Assembly (NCBI GenBank): GCA_037954235.1 | Contig: JBBMOA010000021.1 | Location: forward strand, 9,867,001-9,931,000 | Source of the DNA: Aulostomus chinensis | Lineage: Eukaryota > Chordata > Actinopteri > Syngnathiformes > Aulostomidae | Direction: 5' to 3' | Length of the DNA stretch: 64,000 nt | Shown here: positions 12,221 to 25,734 of the stretch, one piece after another | Numbering within the stretch: position 1 is the first letter of the stretch | How the letters are laid out: every line of letters starts with the position of its first letter | Translations under genes and position numbers: made by a program | Notes under the pieces: generated by a model | Seen by the model: only the letters and a program-made list of their open reading frames with translations | Database searches by the model: none | What the model was told of the DNA's origin: nothing

Positions 12221-15200
12221 GAGGCTTTTCTCTCTCATCATGTCAGCTCGTAGACAGGGTCTGAATGTGTTATGGCGTCCGGCCGCGTCATTGGAGGGCA
12301 GGGATGTACGTCGGTGCGTGTTTCTCCTCCGATGACGACGGACATGAAGGAAAAGTTTCAACAAGTCATTCTTCAACCGTCTTCAAGGCGCCGAACACCC
12401 TGAACTCTAATGAATCTTTATCGACGATTGTCAGATACCTGAAGAAAAAGTTATTTAATGAGTAAAAAAAAATCGATTTCCACCAGGGATGCATGGTCAT
12501 GGCTTTTTTGCTAATATCCAATATGCTGCCATCTTACGACAGATGATAGATGTTATTTTCTGTATAAAAACAAGTAGATGTATCAACTGAAAAATGCACA
12601 AAAAGTTTAACAGAGAGGCCAATACCTGCCGATACTGATGGCGTGCTGATGTAATAGTTCATCCCTGATTTTTATAAATTCATGGTGCAGACCTGGGTTT
12701 AAAAAAAAAAATTTCAACGCACGCGAGAAGCGGGATAAAAGTAACGTATATCTTGTTTTGTTGATAAAAGCCTATTCTAAAGAAGTGCCAAAAAGTTTTA
12801 ACCCCACCTTTTGAGAGAAGAGCAAGTTAACGCCTCATTTGGGTTGAGTTCAGTTGGAACTACTTTGCAAAACCAGTAATACAAGATGGAATTTTACAAC
12901 ATCAGTAAAATCATACGGCCAGCTTTAGACGACTTAAGTCCTCAGCCTTATTAATAATCATAAACTGATCACAACTCTCTAATGAATGTGATTAATCTTT
13001 CATTCACGAGCGTCTGGTGTCAGAGAGAAAAAGTCTTTAAAGGTCTGGAGAAGGTTGGAGAGCAGAGGTTGAGATAGGACACCCTCCATCCTAATTACCC
13101 CCATCACTCACGCCGCTCCTATAATGTAACCGAGCCTCTTCCGGAAAATGAAAAACCTCATCAGGTTGAACTGATATCAAATTGCTGAGGAGGAATTATT
13201 TTTGATTATTTCCTCAGTCAAAGTGGCCCGAGGTTAAAGTAATTATCATTAGTTTGCTTAAAGGAAGCAGCCTGTTGACAAGCCGGCGTTTATACTGGAT
13301 GGGTTAATAACTGGTGAACCTTTTGTTAAGAGAGGTGAGATGAACACTGAGTAGCATCGCTTTAACGCACAACAGTTCGACTCATTTTGTCTGTTCAAGT
13401 GATACTTCACCCCGAATGTGTGCATCTTTTCAAACGGTGATTACTCAAAAGCTGCTGGGACATAAACACTGCACCCATCGATTAAAAAAGAAACTCTTAT
13501 ACACTGGTTGGGTGTTAACATGCTTCATATTGCGCTGACATTGTATTTTCTATTGTGAAGACTGAATTGTCATGTCAGTTGTTGAAGGGCAGCAAGTGGG
13601 AATCAGCTTAAATCTTGTTCACCGGCCTTTTTATTTCCTGCAAATAATGAATGTATTTGTGAACGCTGTCTTTTTTCCAAGCTCAGCTATAAAAACTTAA
13701 AAAAGGAGATCATGGATCATATTTCCACATATTCCTTCATTTCAGGCTACTTTTTATTCAACCAAACTTGCACTATTGTTTTGTCTTTTAAATTAAACAA
13801 AATGTAGGTTTTTTTTTGTGTGAAAGCGACGGTAAAGGAAACGTGGAAACTCAGACGAGTTTTAAACAATTAATTATAGTTATTCGTAATACCAAAACAA
13901 CAGTTTACTTACACGTGCACGTTTTCATGATTTCTTTGACGAAGACTAAGTTACATTTTAGGTTACGTTGCAGATGGTTCTTTGGTGTGTGTGTGTGTGT
14001 GTGTGTGTGTTTCTTTCGTGTAGTCCTTCCTGTACTTCCTGAGACACCTTGCTGTAGATCAATAGCTCATCACACGGCCCATTAGCAGAGAGGATGAATC
14101 TAATGGGTGCTGAAATGATGAGTAAAGCACGAGTTTAATTGTTAGTCGTAAAGAAGGAGAGAATGATGGGTAAGCGGTTGTTTTTTTGTTTTAAAAAAGG
14201 GGGGGGGGGGACAAATTAACGCTGATTAATCTCCGAAACATCCTTTACGACTGACTTGGCTTGAAGATTCAAATGCTTTCCTTTTTTTCAACTATTAAAA
14301 GTTTGTAACAGAAAGGCAAATGTATTGGAAAACAAGGCGGCTTTCTTGATATAAATCTTGATTTTACTTTGTCTCCTGTGTGATATGAGAGTTCCTGTAT
14401 TACAATGCAGGTAATCAGTCTCCTGTTTCTCAGCCCTGCTTTGCTCTCAACTAAAAGAGCCATTAATAGCAGAGTATTGTTCATATCTATATCTATATAT
14501 CTATAATTTAAAAAACATTTTTTTTTCTTGAAAAAAGGTGATTGCTCTCCCAGAGTCGGTAACGATCGTGAAGTCTAACAGTTACCCACTCATTACGCTT
14601 CCTCATTCTTCATTGTTTTCTAGTTAGAGGGAATCAATTTTCTTATAAGCATAAATCCCTAAAGTCTCTTCCTGCCTGTTTTGAGCACTTTCATTAATCA
14701 AAGGGAGGAAACCCGTAGCGTTCTGGGATATTGGGTCCTCTATTGTGTGCTTTAAAAATGCTAGTAAGACAAAAAAACCAAAAAAAAAAAAAAGAATCTC
14801 CCTCATAATGTGTAGAAATGAGCTCCACCTCCTCCTCCTCCTTTCATTTCTCCATCTTTCTTTTTCTCCTCCCTTTCTGTGGTTGATGAAGGCTCTCATT
14901 TGTCATCCAAACAGGTGATGAGTGCAGTTTCTTCTTTTTCAGCCTGACCTCTCCTCCGTCTCCCATGAGATGTCGCTTACACTCCCACAATCAGAAACCC
15001 AGTCAAAACAAACAACAACAAAAAAACACCCTCACAAATATTATTTTCGGTTTGGGATTTGACAGATTGTCTCCCCCCCCCCCCCCTTAATGAGCATTTT
15101 CAGCGTGTTTGTGTTTTTCCCTGATTGACAATGATTTCAAAGGAATAAAAACAAGTAAAGGCGACCATAAGAATGCCACCTAAACGCTAATTACTCAAGC

Positions 15201-16980
15201 TTGAGCAGCATCATAGCGTGCGTTAGCTTCCTCAGACAAGGCATTCGTCAGTCACTGCACATTCATCATTAATCCGCCGGCAACTCGTTACGTCTCCTGT
15301 CCGCCTCCGTCAGAGTGTGACGTGGCGTTTGTGCGAGGGAGGGTTGTGGCGGGGGGCTTCTGCCTCCACAGTCAGATGTCTTTGTCAAAGGAGTGCGTCA
15401 TGTCTTTTGTTGAATTTCCAAGCTACTAAAGTAACTGTCACTTCTTCTTGCTCTTAAGTCTTTTTTGTTGCTGTTGCTCTTGTTGATTGCGGCAAACCAG
15501 CCGGCACTGCATGAAAAACGAACGGCTTCAATCTTCTGTTGATTAAAACCTTTTACGCAAACGAGAGTTTTTTACAGTTGAAACCAACGAGACCCCCAAT
15601 TTCTTCCCATAAAACATTCAAACACCAGTCTTTGACTTGGACTGGATGATTTGTTCATTTAAAAAAAAGCAACAAGTCCTATCTGAGAAATCAGTGATAA
15701 CAGATCTAGGAAATCTGAGCCTCCCTAAAGGTTCAGTGGTAGCGTGAGAACACAATGTCATCATTCACCTCCGGGGGGCTGAAATGAATCCCCAGACAGG
15801 ATGGAAGTGCATGTACCCACCATTATGTCATGAGAACGTGTCTCAGTAAAATAAATATATTTAATGTACCTTTTAAAAGTCAGCGTGATACTACCACGAG
15901 TTTAGCTGCGTTACTTTGCAGATTTATTCATTTTATTATACAAATGAAAGCTTTTTTTTTTTTTTTTTTGCTTCAAACTCTTCAGCGTATCAACCGTATT
16001 CTTAAAACGTGTGTGTACAGTTTTTCCCCCGTGTCAGTGATTTCTCCTGGATGTCTGTGTGCAGCCTGCCTCTCTGATCATCCCCACACATCCAGGAACT
16101 TCTACTTTGTGCCAGTCAGTATCTTAGATGTTTATATTTTGCAGGTCCCTGTACTACAGGGAAAAAGAAGAGGAAGTAAAAAGAAGGTGATGGTTGAACT
16201 AATTCCACTTTATCCTGTGTAAATATTTGTTGCAAAAAAAAAAAAAAATTCTTGGCTTCCCCCCCCAAACAGTTATTGGAATAAGTTAGTGTGGAGCAAA
16301 GTTAATTGAATGAATTTAGTGCTTCATATTTCATTCTCCAAATCAATAGTAGGTGGCATACTACCAGGAAGTGTAAGTGTTGTGTAAGAAACTAGGGAAA
16401 TGCTAACTTCCTTAGCATGAGCTCAGGTAGAAACGTATCAGTTCAGCTTATCGGCCCAATTCTGGTCCTAATCACTGGATGAGATTTCGGAAATTTCGAC
16501 ATAAATGATCAAGTAAACATTGTGCAACATGCTGTGACATGGAGGAGTAAGAACAGGACACACACACACAAAATGTCCCTGATTCCATGTCCGACACTCG
16601 TAATTGGGAGTCAAATGGCGGAGTGTGTTGCAACGTAAGTACAACAGTCTCGAATCACCTCCGTGACCATTTAGCGGTGATGTAAGCCATCAGAATCCAA
16701 CACACAGCAGCAAATGGACTTGACATTCTCGTGTTAGGTTGTTCTACCTCAACTTCCGTGCAAACATCCGGTAAAACGCTCATGTTTGTGCTGACTGATA
16801 CAAAACAAGACCTCAAATTAATAAATGGTTTCCCAGGCATGAACATGATAGAAGAACTTGAAATTCTATGCAGTGGCGGAGACTGTATCCTAGATGAGGG
16901 AGACGCTGAGATACACAGGCCGAGAGCTGAAGTGAAGAGAGACACTAAGTGTACGGGGGCTGGTGACAAGAGAGGATGGA
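12221..16980. other. intergenic, no gene identified
   Basis: Contains a (GT)n at 13984-14011, a G run near 14202-14212, a C run near 15074-15087, several oligo-A/T runs and no supported exon. A repeat-free AT-core-rich stretch at about 13080-13270 is listed separately. The overlapping sense and antisense reading frames at 16655-17087 show no recognisable domain. Confidence 0.5.
13080..13270. promoter_or_regulatory. possible conserved non-coding element
   Basis: Repeat-free, with dense AT-core words (CCTAATTACC, GGAATTATTTTTGATTATTT, AGTAATTATCATTAG) and no reading frame. The pattern resembles developmental enhancers near axon-guidance genes. No conservation data are available here. Confidence 0.25.
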
Positions 16981-17069
16981 AAAATCCACCGTGTTCCGGT
17001 CTTTGGTCATCAAAGTGTGGAAGCCCTGACAACCCAGGGATCTTCATGGGGACCTCCATTAGAGGACCT

Positions 17070-17170
17070 GCTTCATCAGGAGTTTAGCGTCTTGCTGAAG
17101 GACAGGCGGGGATCGAACCAGCAATCCTTCCAATATTGAGCGGTAACTCGACCTCCTGAGCCATGCCACA
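17070..17170 (-). mobile_element. tRNA-derived SINE fragment
   Basis: On the minus strand: a Pol III A-box-like TGGCTCAGGAGGTCGAG, then a B-box GGTTCGATCCCC and a body word CCTTCAGCAAGACGCTAAAC. These match the head and start of the body of the fuller SINE at 46291-46560. It lacks tRNA acceptor-stem pairing, so it is not a functional tRNA gene. Confidence 0.6.
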
Positions 17171-17573
17171 ATATCAGTGTGATCAAAAATAGCAAGAATT
17201 ACAGAAGTCATCATTGGGAGAAAAACGTGTCAGAGGGGGTTCTACCTTGAGATTTTAGTTTGATAAGATTTCCATCCAGCAACCTGAAGGGGGCAGAGTT
17301 TATTCTGCAACAGGCCACCAGGGGACGGTCAAGCTATTTTGGCCTTCATTTTTGTGAATTCTTTCAGCGTCTATGCTACTGCGTGTTTGTTTTGGTTTCC
17401 TACAGCACTGCCTCTGTAGAATGAACCACGGGAGCCATTTTGGAGCCATGTTGACTCTGGATATCACCAAAGAACCAAACAAAGACAAACAAAACCCATT
17501 GTGATGGAAAAAGCTTCTTGTCATCACTTGAAATTCTGAACGCAACCTTGAGAACTTTAGCTTGGCAGAGTCT

Positions 17574-17592
17574 CCCCCCCCCCCCCCCCCCC
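17574..17592. repeat. C19 homopolymer
   Basis: Nineteen consecutive C. It is one of several unusually long G/C runs in the window. Confidence 0.95.
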
Positions 17593-20425
17593 GTATGGGA
17601 ACATTGGAACATTAAAGCTGAATAGACCATTACCAGCAAAACTGTTTATTGCTGGCTTGTATGTATGAAATCTGTGGAATTCTTTATGTAGCTTTTTTGA
17701 GGCCAAGGACATAACACATCGCTGAAAGAAACGATCCAGAAATGTGGATGTTTTCCGTCGATACGGAACCTGTTGAAGCTACGGTTCTAGCTGGTGAGTG
17801 CAGGACAAGTCGAGTTTCTCAACTCAACAGAGTGTTTCTAGAAGGTCACGCAGATATTTATGCACTTTGAGTTGATAACAGGCAGTTTCTGATAGACAGT
17901 GCATCTCTCGAAACACAAGTATCCAGCACTGTCTCCTCATCACGATTAATTACATTCACATTCATCTTCCAAACTCTTTTATTTTGGCGGGGTATTTATA
18001 TGTGAACAAATTCTGACTTTTTAAGATTTTTTTTTGTTTTTTTTGGGGGGGGGGGTTGGTGAAAGAGAAAAGTATGAGGGTGGCAAAATGTCACGAGGCT
18101 TAGAGGAAACAAATCACAATATAGAAGAAGTTTTCAAGAAAAAAACCCCCATCACAAACAAAAGACTTATGATAATATCAGAGGAAGACAATATAAAAGG
18201 CAACCTGACTTTGGGGAAGTAGGAATAACATCCATAAGCTGCAACTTTATTTTGTTTTTGTTTTTTAAATGGTTTGGATTTGAAGATATCTAATGCTGCT
18301 TTATTTGATCAAATATCAGTTGAAACATTTTTTCAGTGCATGCAACAAAACAAATACAAACGACAAGAAAAAAAGGATTCTGCTCAAGGTTGCGCTTTGC
18401 ATTGAATTTGTTATGATATTTACAGTGGACCCGAGCAGAGCTGAATGCGTATTAGCGACTTGTGTTTGTTCCCTCTTTAAGATTCTAGTGCTATCATCAG
18501 AAATGTCAGGTAGAAGCCAGAGTGGCAGCCAGCGAGAAAGACAGTCAAAGCAGGGAAGTGGACACTCAGAGAGGAGCGTCGAGCACCACCAACACAAGTG
18601 CAGCTCCGAACAGATGATTGCAGAGAACCCGGAGGATGCAAAAGACATGTCTCTGTTTTTATTTTACTGACCTCAACGCTTGATTTGACTGCAGCTGGGG
18701 TCTGAATGATGAGGCGGGCATTGAATGTTGCATTTTGACTTGTGAATGTCACCATCAAACCACGCTAACATAAATCAAAACGGCCTTCGCACTCGCAGAG
18801 GAGGTGACGCCGGTTAACCTCCTTCAAAAATGAATATGAGTCAGTGTCTCTTAAAAAGAAATTGAAGTTCTACAACCGTCTCCGTGATTACAGTCATAAT
18901 CATTTTCTGTTTTCTGCTTTACTCAAAATTATAAAGGTTCAATGGCTCCGGTGAATAAAATATAATGTAAATGTGTTTGTGTCCAGATAACATAGTAACA
19001 AAGTACCGGTGATGCTGCTGTTCGACAGATTTTGGCAGCGGATAGAAAAATTGTATTTCTAGATGATTATCTAATATTTGCCGCTGATGAGAGGACCACG
19101 ACTCTCCAGTCTCAGGAAAGTCCCCCTGGAGGAGGAGTCCTGGAGGGTTGCCGAGGCGCTAATACGACTAGAGAGCTATTCCCTTGTCCTAAGACACTCC
19201 AACGACCAGGGTGAACTTGGCTCGCCGCCGTCTGAGGCTGCACTTCCAGGTCGCTTGTAAGTGAAAGAAACATTTATTGATTTGGCTAAAGGAGAGGAAC
19301 TGAGACACCACCCCCCCACTGCCATCATGTATAAGTGTACAAGTCAGACTGTACGCTCTGATTTTAAGGAGGAATTAGAATCTCCTTTAAACAACTGCCA
19401 TCACCGGGCAGGCATTTACTGGACTGCTGGGTGCAAAGAAGTACTTCACGTTTTCATTTGCGCGTTGACATGATACCAGATTTGTGCATTTTTGGCTCAT
19501 TAATGTGAAAGTAAAGCCAAAAATGACCCCCCAAACTGTACGAGTTATGGGTTTTACCCCACTTTTTGGGATCATTTTTTGCAGCCCTGCTTATAGAATG
19601 ACAGTGGAAGACTTTCTGACGCGAGTTTGTTGAGAAAAGAAGCAGCAACTTAAGGAGGTCTGAGAGAAAGTCTCTCACGTCTCAAACCGTCCTGTTCATC
19701 ACTTTAACGACCCGCTCTGAACCAACCATTTAAAAGAGTAAATCAACGTCTTTTCTTATTGTATTAAATATATTACATGTTGTGCAAGTTGTACAACAGG
19801 GTAAAAATAATAAAATAAAAAAAACAACATAACAATATTGCTTTGGGGTCTCTTTTGACCTGGCATTTTATAAAGTGCTGATGAAGTAATAATGAAAAGT
19901 TTAGAGCAATTCCCCAATCCCTGCTGTGCTGAGCTCAGTGTATCGCTCGGCGGAGGTCAAGAGCTTTCTCAGCTCTGCAAATGTTCTGCATGCACATAAT
20001 GGCACAACCCACTTGAATAATCTGATGAAAATATGGTTTAATGGTCATGGCACACTTATAGAGGGAAGATGAACTTGTTTTACACCCTAAAAAGAACTTT
20101 GTGGGTTTTTTTTAATCTTCTTTTCCTGTCCTCTATGTAAAAAAACAAAACAAAACGTATCGTCCTTTTTTTATATTCACCATACCAGTCAGAGCAGATT
20201 CAACGCCTCTGGTCTTGGATTTACCCCCCCCCCCCCAAAATCATCCAGCTGGGAATAAAACAAGATGAAGACCATTTGTACCTGTCTAATACGTTAACTT
20301 TTTAATCAAATAAAAGGGGATTTAATGTCACCTCCTTCTGGCTAAACTGGGAGAAAATCAAATGATCGTCTCGCCTCTGCTCGGCTTGGGTGTGACGGCT
20401 AAATCAGTGATGATATGATACACGC
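17593..20425. other. intergenic, no gene supported
   Basis: Mostly A/T-rich with no named repeat. A CpG-containing block at 19085-19256 is open in two plus frames and ends in a consensus GTAAGT donor; it is discussed as a finding, but its identity is unknown. The 125-codon plus frame at 18293-18670 has no recognisable domain. Confidence 0.45.
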
Positions 20426-20912
20426 TGTTACGGATAGTGGGGAAGGAGGGAAGTCGACCCAAGAGCAGACTGAGAGGGACGGTGCACACAAGAGGTTTAT
20501 TGAAACTGGCGATTGGCGACTGGGGAGGCTGGCGACTGGAGACTTGAGACTGGGGAGGCTGGCAGCTGAAGACTGGGGAGGCTGGCGACTGGAGGCTTGA
20601 GACTGGGGAGGCTGGCAGCTGAAGACTGGGGAGGCTGGCGACTGGAGGGTTGAGACTGGGGAGGCTGGCAGCTGAAGACTGGGGAGGCTGGCGACTGGAG
20701 ACTCGTGAAACTCGGTTAGTGACACACAACAACACGACAATGGACCCACACCGAGCAGGGGAAACACTAAGATTAAATACATGAGGGAAAACAAGACACA
20801 GGTGGTGCAAACAACCAGGTGAGACACACAAGGTGATCACAGGAGGGAGGTCAGGAAGACAGGACATGACTACAAAACACAACAGGAAGCACGAGACAGG
20901 GACCGTGACACA
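20426..20912. mobile_element. fish non-autonomous element carrying a minisatellite
   Basis: The ends are imperfectly inverted (TGTTACGG at the left, CCGTGACA at the right). The body has the text usual in fish elements of this type: AAGAGGTTTATTGAAACT at the left, and CAGGTGGTGCAAAC with GTGAGACACACAAGG at the right. The centre (20505-20705) is a tandem minisatellite. There is no coding capacity; the superfamily is not assigned. Confidence 0.5.
20505..20706. repeat. 53-bp higher-order minisatellite
   Basis: GGCGACTGGAG recurs at 20531, 20584, 20637 and 20690, exactly 53 bp apart. Each 53-bp unit is made of three related subunits of about 17-18 bp built on GACTGGGGAGGCTGGC. The unit length is not a multiple of three and all frames stay open, which explains the long serine/proline-rich minus-strand reading frames as artefacts. 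Confidence 0.93.
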
Positions 20913-22805
20913 CGTGACCGCTGTACCTCGACGTATTTCACGATTTCAAATGTAAATATTTGAATTGAGCATAAGGAGAATAAAGATACATGGTAGGGTC
21001 GATGATGCCATTGTGGGGCCAGGAACGAAGGAAAGAAATGAAAGGCGGCGGATTTGTTTTTTTATGATGAACTCTAAGGAGGGAAAAAAGTGGAGAGTGA
21101 AGTTAAAGTCATTAAGAGGAAGATATTTTTGTGTGTGTGGTGCATTTAAAAAATAGAGATGAAATGTCAAGAAAAAAACCTGACATTTGTAGATTAAAGT
21201 TGACCTTTAAAGACTAAACGGCACCTATGACTGCCTCTACAAATGCCCCGCGCGGATGAATTAGTGGAGTTTTTCTTCAGCTTCAGTAACAGTGACAGAG
21301 CTACACCACAGCTAGCTTCATCTTGTTTCTGGTGCGGTGACATTTAACAACCTCTGTAGCCGTGTTCGCTTTTTTGTTCGCAACTCTTGTCTTAAGGACA
21401 CGTAAATAGCTTTTTGTGAAATTCTGGAAAAAACAAACAAACCCTGCTGGTGATCTGAAGCTGTATCGAAACCTGAGAAATGTTGAGCCGAGGGAACCGG
21501 ATGACTAATTTCTGGGGTTCGGTTCTACTTAGACGTTATAAGCATTGACGATCTGCCCAGATGTGTGTTTATGTTGCAGTAATTTTGCTAAAAATATGGT
21601 GCACCAGTGTTGGATCAATGACACCAGAAACACTCTTGATTGTTGTGGTTTCAATGCTCACACAACACTGTCAGTCTGATGAATGATCGTGGAATTTGGA
21701 ATGATTTACCATCAGAGCTTTCTTCAGACGGCCGTAATCGTTGATGACCACGTTATTAAATCTGATTACAGCTCTGGATTGAACAACACTGCTTTGAAAG
21801 CCATCTTGGCTCTACGGATATGACCTGTATAGCCAGTCATCAATAGCCCTGTGAGCGGTGACAGAGCCCTTGTGTTGGGAAAGGTCTCCGTGTGCACAGA
21901 TACCCAGGAAGCCGAGCGGTGCCAGAGCAGCTGGGCACGCTGAGGAGAATCAGGGCTTGTGTGAGGGAGCTGGCAGGAAAAGATGGCGGAGACATGGCAG
22001 GGTAATTGGAGCGCAGCGATATCCGCCATCTTGGCTCGTTACCTAAATAACAGCTTTGATTGAGGTGAATGGGACCATAAAGAGTTGTGGTGGCGCTTGA
22101 TAAGCCTCTGTGTGGCTTGGCTGCTGTTGCGAGGATCTTGGCATCCGTGAGGACTCTTGGCTTCCTGCAGCTGAGACCTGGATCAGCGGACGGACACCTG
22201 GGATTCCAGATGTCTCAGGGAAGAATCTATGGTGGCATCTCTCGACTGGCATTAGAGGCTTATACGGTGACATTCATCCTTCAGTCTGGCACGACAGAAC
22301 TTGCAATGTCATGCCAGCTTCCTATCTACCCACGCATTTCTGTCTGTGTCCTGATTGAATCCTGCTACAAGTTGCGTTTCCTTCTGTGCGGGGAGAGAAG
22401 AGAAGAAGAAGAAACGGGTTTGAGCTGTGAAAACTGGACCGCCTCACTATTTGGAAAGTTACACCAACAACAGATGCGTAGCGGCGAGGCTGTTAATTTA
22501 GAGCTGCTTTGAAGAATTACTGTCATCTGTTTTGAATACATAGTTGTGTTAGTCTGGACTCAAACTGCGTCAAATTGAATGTTCTCTCATAAACCTAGCG
22601 AGAGGAAAAGCTCTAGATTACAGCCCCTGTTTATGGATGCAAAATGTTATCAAGGGAACAAGGTAGAAGTAAAAATGTAGAAAGTTCTTAGAACTTAGCG
22701 CACTGCAGTCTGGCTTTGTGTGGAACCTAAAGGAACTTTCTTTTATCATCCTGACGTGGATTAGAGCACTATAAGAAACTGGTTATTTTATAGACCTCGT
22801 TGTGT
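20913..22805. other. intergenic, no gene identified
   Basis: No repeat or exon recognised. The 141-codon plus frame at 22087-22512 shows no domain, and antisense frames of similar length overlap it. Confidence 0.45.
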
Positions 22806-23162
22806 CCATCCATCCATTTTCTTTCGCTTATCCTGTTAAGAGTCGTGGCAGCCTTCAGGCGAGGGTGAGAGGGTTCACCCTGGACAGGTCACCAGTCCAT
22901 CACCGAGCCAACACATAGAGACAGACAACCATTCACACTCACAGCCATACCTACGGTCAATTTAGAGTATCAATCAGCCTCGTCCTCTCTTGATGTCTTT
23001 GGACTGTGGAGGAAGCTGGAGTACCAGAGAGAACCCACACAGGAACAGGGAGAACATGGAGACTCCACAGAAAGATCCTGTGCTGGAGCTGGAGCTCGAA
23101 CCCAGAACCTTCTTGCTGTGAGGTGACAGTGCTGACCACTGCACCACTGTGCCATATGGCAG
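22806..23162 (-). mobile_element. LINE-tail-like dispersed repeat (longest copy)
   Basis: Starts with (ATCC)n then ATTTTCTTTCGCTTATCC and continues with GGACAGGTCACCAGTCCATC, ACAACCATTCACACTCACA, GTCTTTGGACTGTGGAGG, AGAGAACCCACACAGG and TTCTTGCTGTGAGG. This is a very common fish dispersed repeat. Read on the minus strand it ends in (GGAT)n, as retrotransposon 3' tails do. Shorter copies lie at 4358-4468 and 43249-43364. It has no intact protein. Confidence 0.8.
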
Positions 23163-25734
23163 CCATATTGGATGATTCACTTTTACACAGTCCTAATCTC
23201 TTACAGCCTTCGCTTTAATGGACTTCTTCAATTGTTTGTATTTGTCAGCTTTAGCCTTTACTGCGTTCTGTCTGTCTCTCTCTGTTTGGTGGGTAACACA
23301 TTAGTATCATACACTGGTGTTATTTTAAAATAGCAACAGTGTCACGATGGGATATGGAAGGGGTCAAATGAGGTGTCAATCAAAAGGTCAGAGGGCACTT
23401 GCTATTTTCACACCGTCCATTGGTTAGTAAATGTCTGACATCTCATCAACACCTTCAAGGAAATGTCTTCAATTTTGGTACATCACTCTGACTCGAAAAA
23501 TGAACTAAAACGATTTTGGAGGTCAAAGGTCAAATGTCTATTTGACAGGCGCTCACAACATGGAGAGTTCAACTGAGTTTGGATGATACAGAATACACAC
23601 ATCTATATACTTACTGGAAATGATCAGTCTGTGATTGTTTGTGGATGTAATCGTGTGTTTTGGACAAAATAATTCCCTGGCTTTGGACGTTCTAGATCTT
23701 TGCCAACGGTATAAATTGGCGTATTAATACGAGGCTTCATCAGCGAGTCACCTCAGCCGTTTGTTCTAATTGCTGTTGTGATTGTTTGCATCAGTTGCTT
23801 TCCAGTTCCACTGCACAGAGGGCGTCTAACGTTCTGATGGCCCTCCGGTGTCAGTTTGCCAAGAGTTTAATCAGCCGTGTGCCTCTGTAAAACTCCAGAA
23901 AGGTTTAAAAGTGAGAAAGATTGGATCCCGCCTTGTTCTCTTGACTCTTGGGACAGTATTTTTGTGCAGAGAAAAGTGCTTTGGTGTAGGATTCCTCCCC
24001 CTATTTGTCTGACAGTGGTCACACTGGTCAGAGTAGCTCATATCGAGCACGGCGGTGTTTTCATCCATGTGAAGATGAACTAACCTCAGCGTGTTTCTCT
24101 CGAAAACTCGGCCCAACCTTTTTACTAAATTTTTACATTCTAGATTGAGATTAACCAGGCTGTCATCTGAAGTGGTAAGGATTCGCTTTGGCCTCAGGTG
24201 GACTCTGATAACAGAGCATACAAGCTACACTTCAGCACTGCTGTGTTGTTGGGAAAAGCATCTAATTTATAGCTGTCCTATCGCCGACCCCCTGCTAAAG
24301 GATTCCAATCCAGGAGTCATAATCACTGTTATTTTCCAACTGCAGAAAAAAGAAAAACCACACGGTGTTTTATGACAGCTCATAAATTGTTGAGCATTCT
24401 TCCCTGGGGTTGTTTTTTGTCACCTCTCCCATGTTACATACAGACAGAATAAATTCATCTCTGATTTTTCCTGCCCGAAAGCAATTTTCAGAACATGCTA
24501 AACTGACTAGTTTGGGTCCCGTAACCTGATTCCCAAGTAACAAATGACTAAATATCGCTGGATTAACAGACGTTCCGAATGGCTCCAATCACTACTAAAG
24601 CCTAGGGACGCAATTGTGGGACATTTGTACTATTAGTCCGGCTGAAATTCCCGTACTGACAAGAGGGTGGATCTGCTCTGAGAGGTGCTGAGAGGCCAGT
24701 CTAAAACACAGTGATCCATGTGAATGAGAGAAAATCTGGTCCCAGGAGGAAAAAGAGGTGTTTAATGGGATGTTCACGCTCTGTTACCTGCCTGACAGGA
24801 GCAATCTCACTCACTCACCTTGTTTGCCTCTCGAAGCTCCCGTATACAGGCTGCTAATTAACAGAGCTCCCCAATGCTTCATGAGCAAATAGGCTGTTAT
24901 GCATGCACACAGAATCTTGGCTCATATTTGGAGACGACGCTATTTATAGCAAATCAATTTCCCTTTCAACGCGGGTATCAATCGAGAAAATAGGCCGAAT
25001 GGAAGCGTAGAATTCTATATGGGTCAATATTCTCACTGGTACAGTCATATACAGTTGGACTCTTCAAAACTGGGATTATGGGTTTATAGAGGACAGTAGG
25101 ATTTATAACCATCCAGACACTGATGGAATTATCCTGCTTCTATAACTGGAGGGTTGCTTGTGTCTTCAGCCAATCAGATAAACAAACAACAATAAAAGAT
25201 AAAAGACTCTGGCATTGATATCAGCAACAAAATGTGACCTCAAATGCTTTTATGAAATATTGTTGTGCGCTTTATTTTGAAATCAGGAACTACTTCCCCG
25301 ACAGATGGTGTGCAAGGTCTCTCTGTATCGATTTGTTTTCAACATTCATGATCATAGTTCACGATCACAGATGCAGCATACGGGTGTGGGGGTTTTATCA
25401 CGCCGTCGTTATTGGGATATGTCACGCTCAGCATTAACAATAATTAGAGGTCTGCCCTTTGCGGCGACATCGTTTCTTGGATCCACTTCTTACAAATATC
25501 CTGTGCAGAGTATTTAAACAATATCGAGGGGAAAAAAATAAAGAAAATCAAAGTCAAATTGCAACATTGTAGCACAAAACTGAGACTTATCCAGAGTTAA
25601 CAAATTTAAACAGTGCCCAATTATTGATATCCTCACAGGATCCAACTATAGTAGATTGTTTTAAATAATTAATGTAGTCCATCTGTTGTCACAGTTCCAT
25701 CTGGGCTGTTGATTTTAATTTTGTATTCTGTTAT
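23163..25734. other. intergenic, no gene identified
   Basis: 23340-23570 contains AGGTCAAAGGTCAAATG and neighbouring text with the look of an old repeat. The stretch at about 24840-25000 is repeat-free and AT-core-rich. There are no supported exons. Confidence 0.4.

Noticed and set aside
16655..17087. Overlapping 134-codon minus and 118-codon plus frames
   Set aside because: No domain is recognisable, the frames mirror each other, and the right end runs into a SINE.
20358..20882. 174- and 142-codon serine/proline-rich minus-strand frames
   Set aside because: They arise from the 53-bp minisatellite, whose period is not a multiple of three and which is open in all frames.
22087..22512. 141-codon plus-strand frame
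   Set aside because: No recognisable domain, antisense frames of similar length, and no splice or poly(A) context.
25270..25320. Possible fifth copy of the inverted-end element (AGGAACTACTTCCCCGACAGA)
   Set aside because: Only about 20 bp match and neither arm is present, so chance cannot be excluded.
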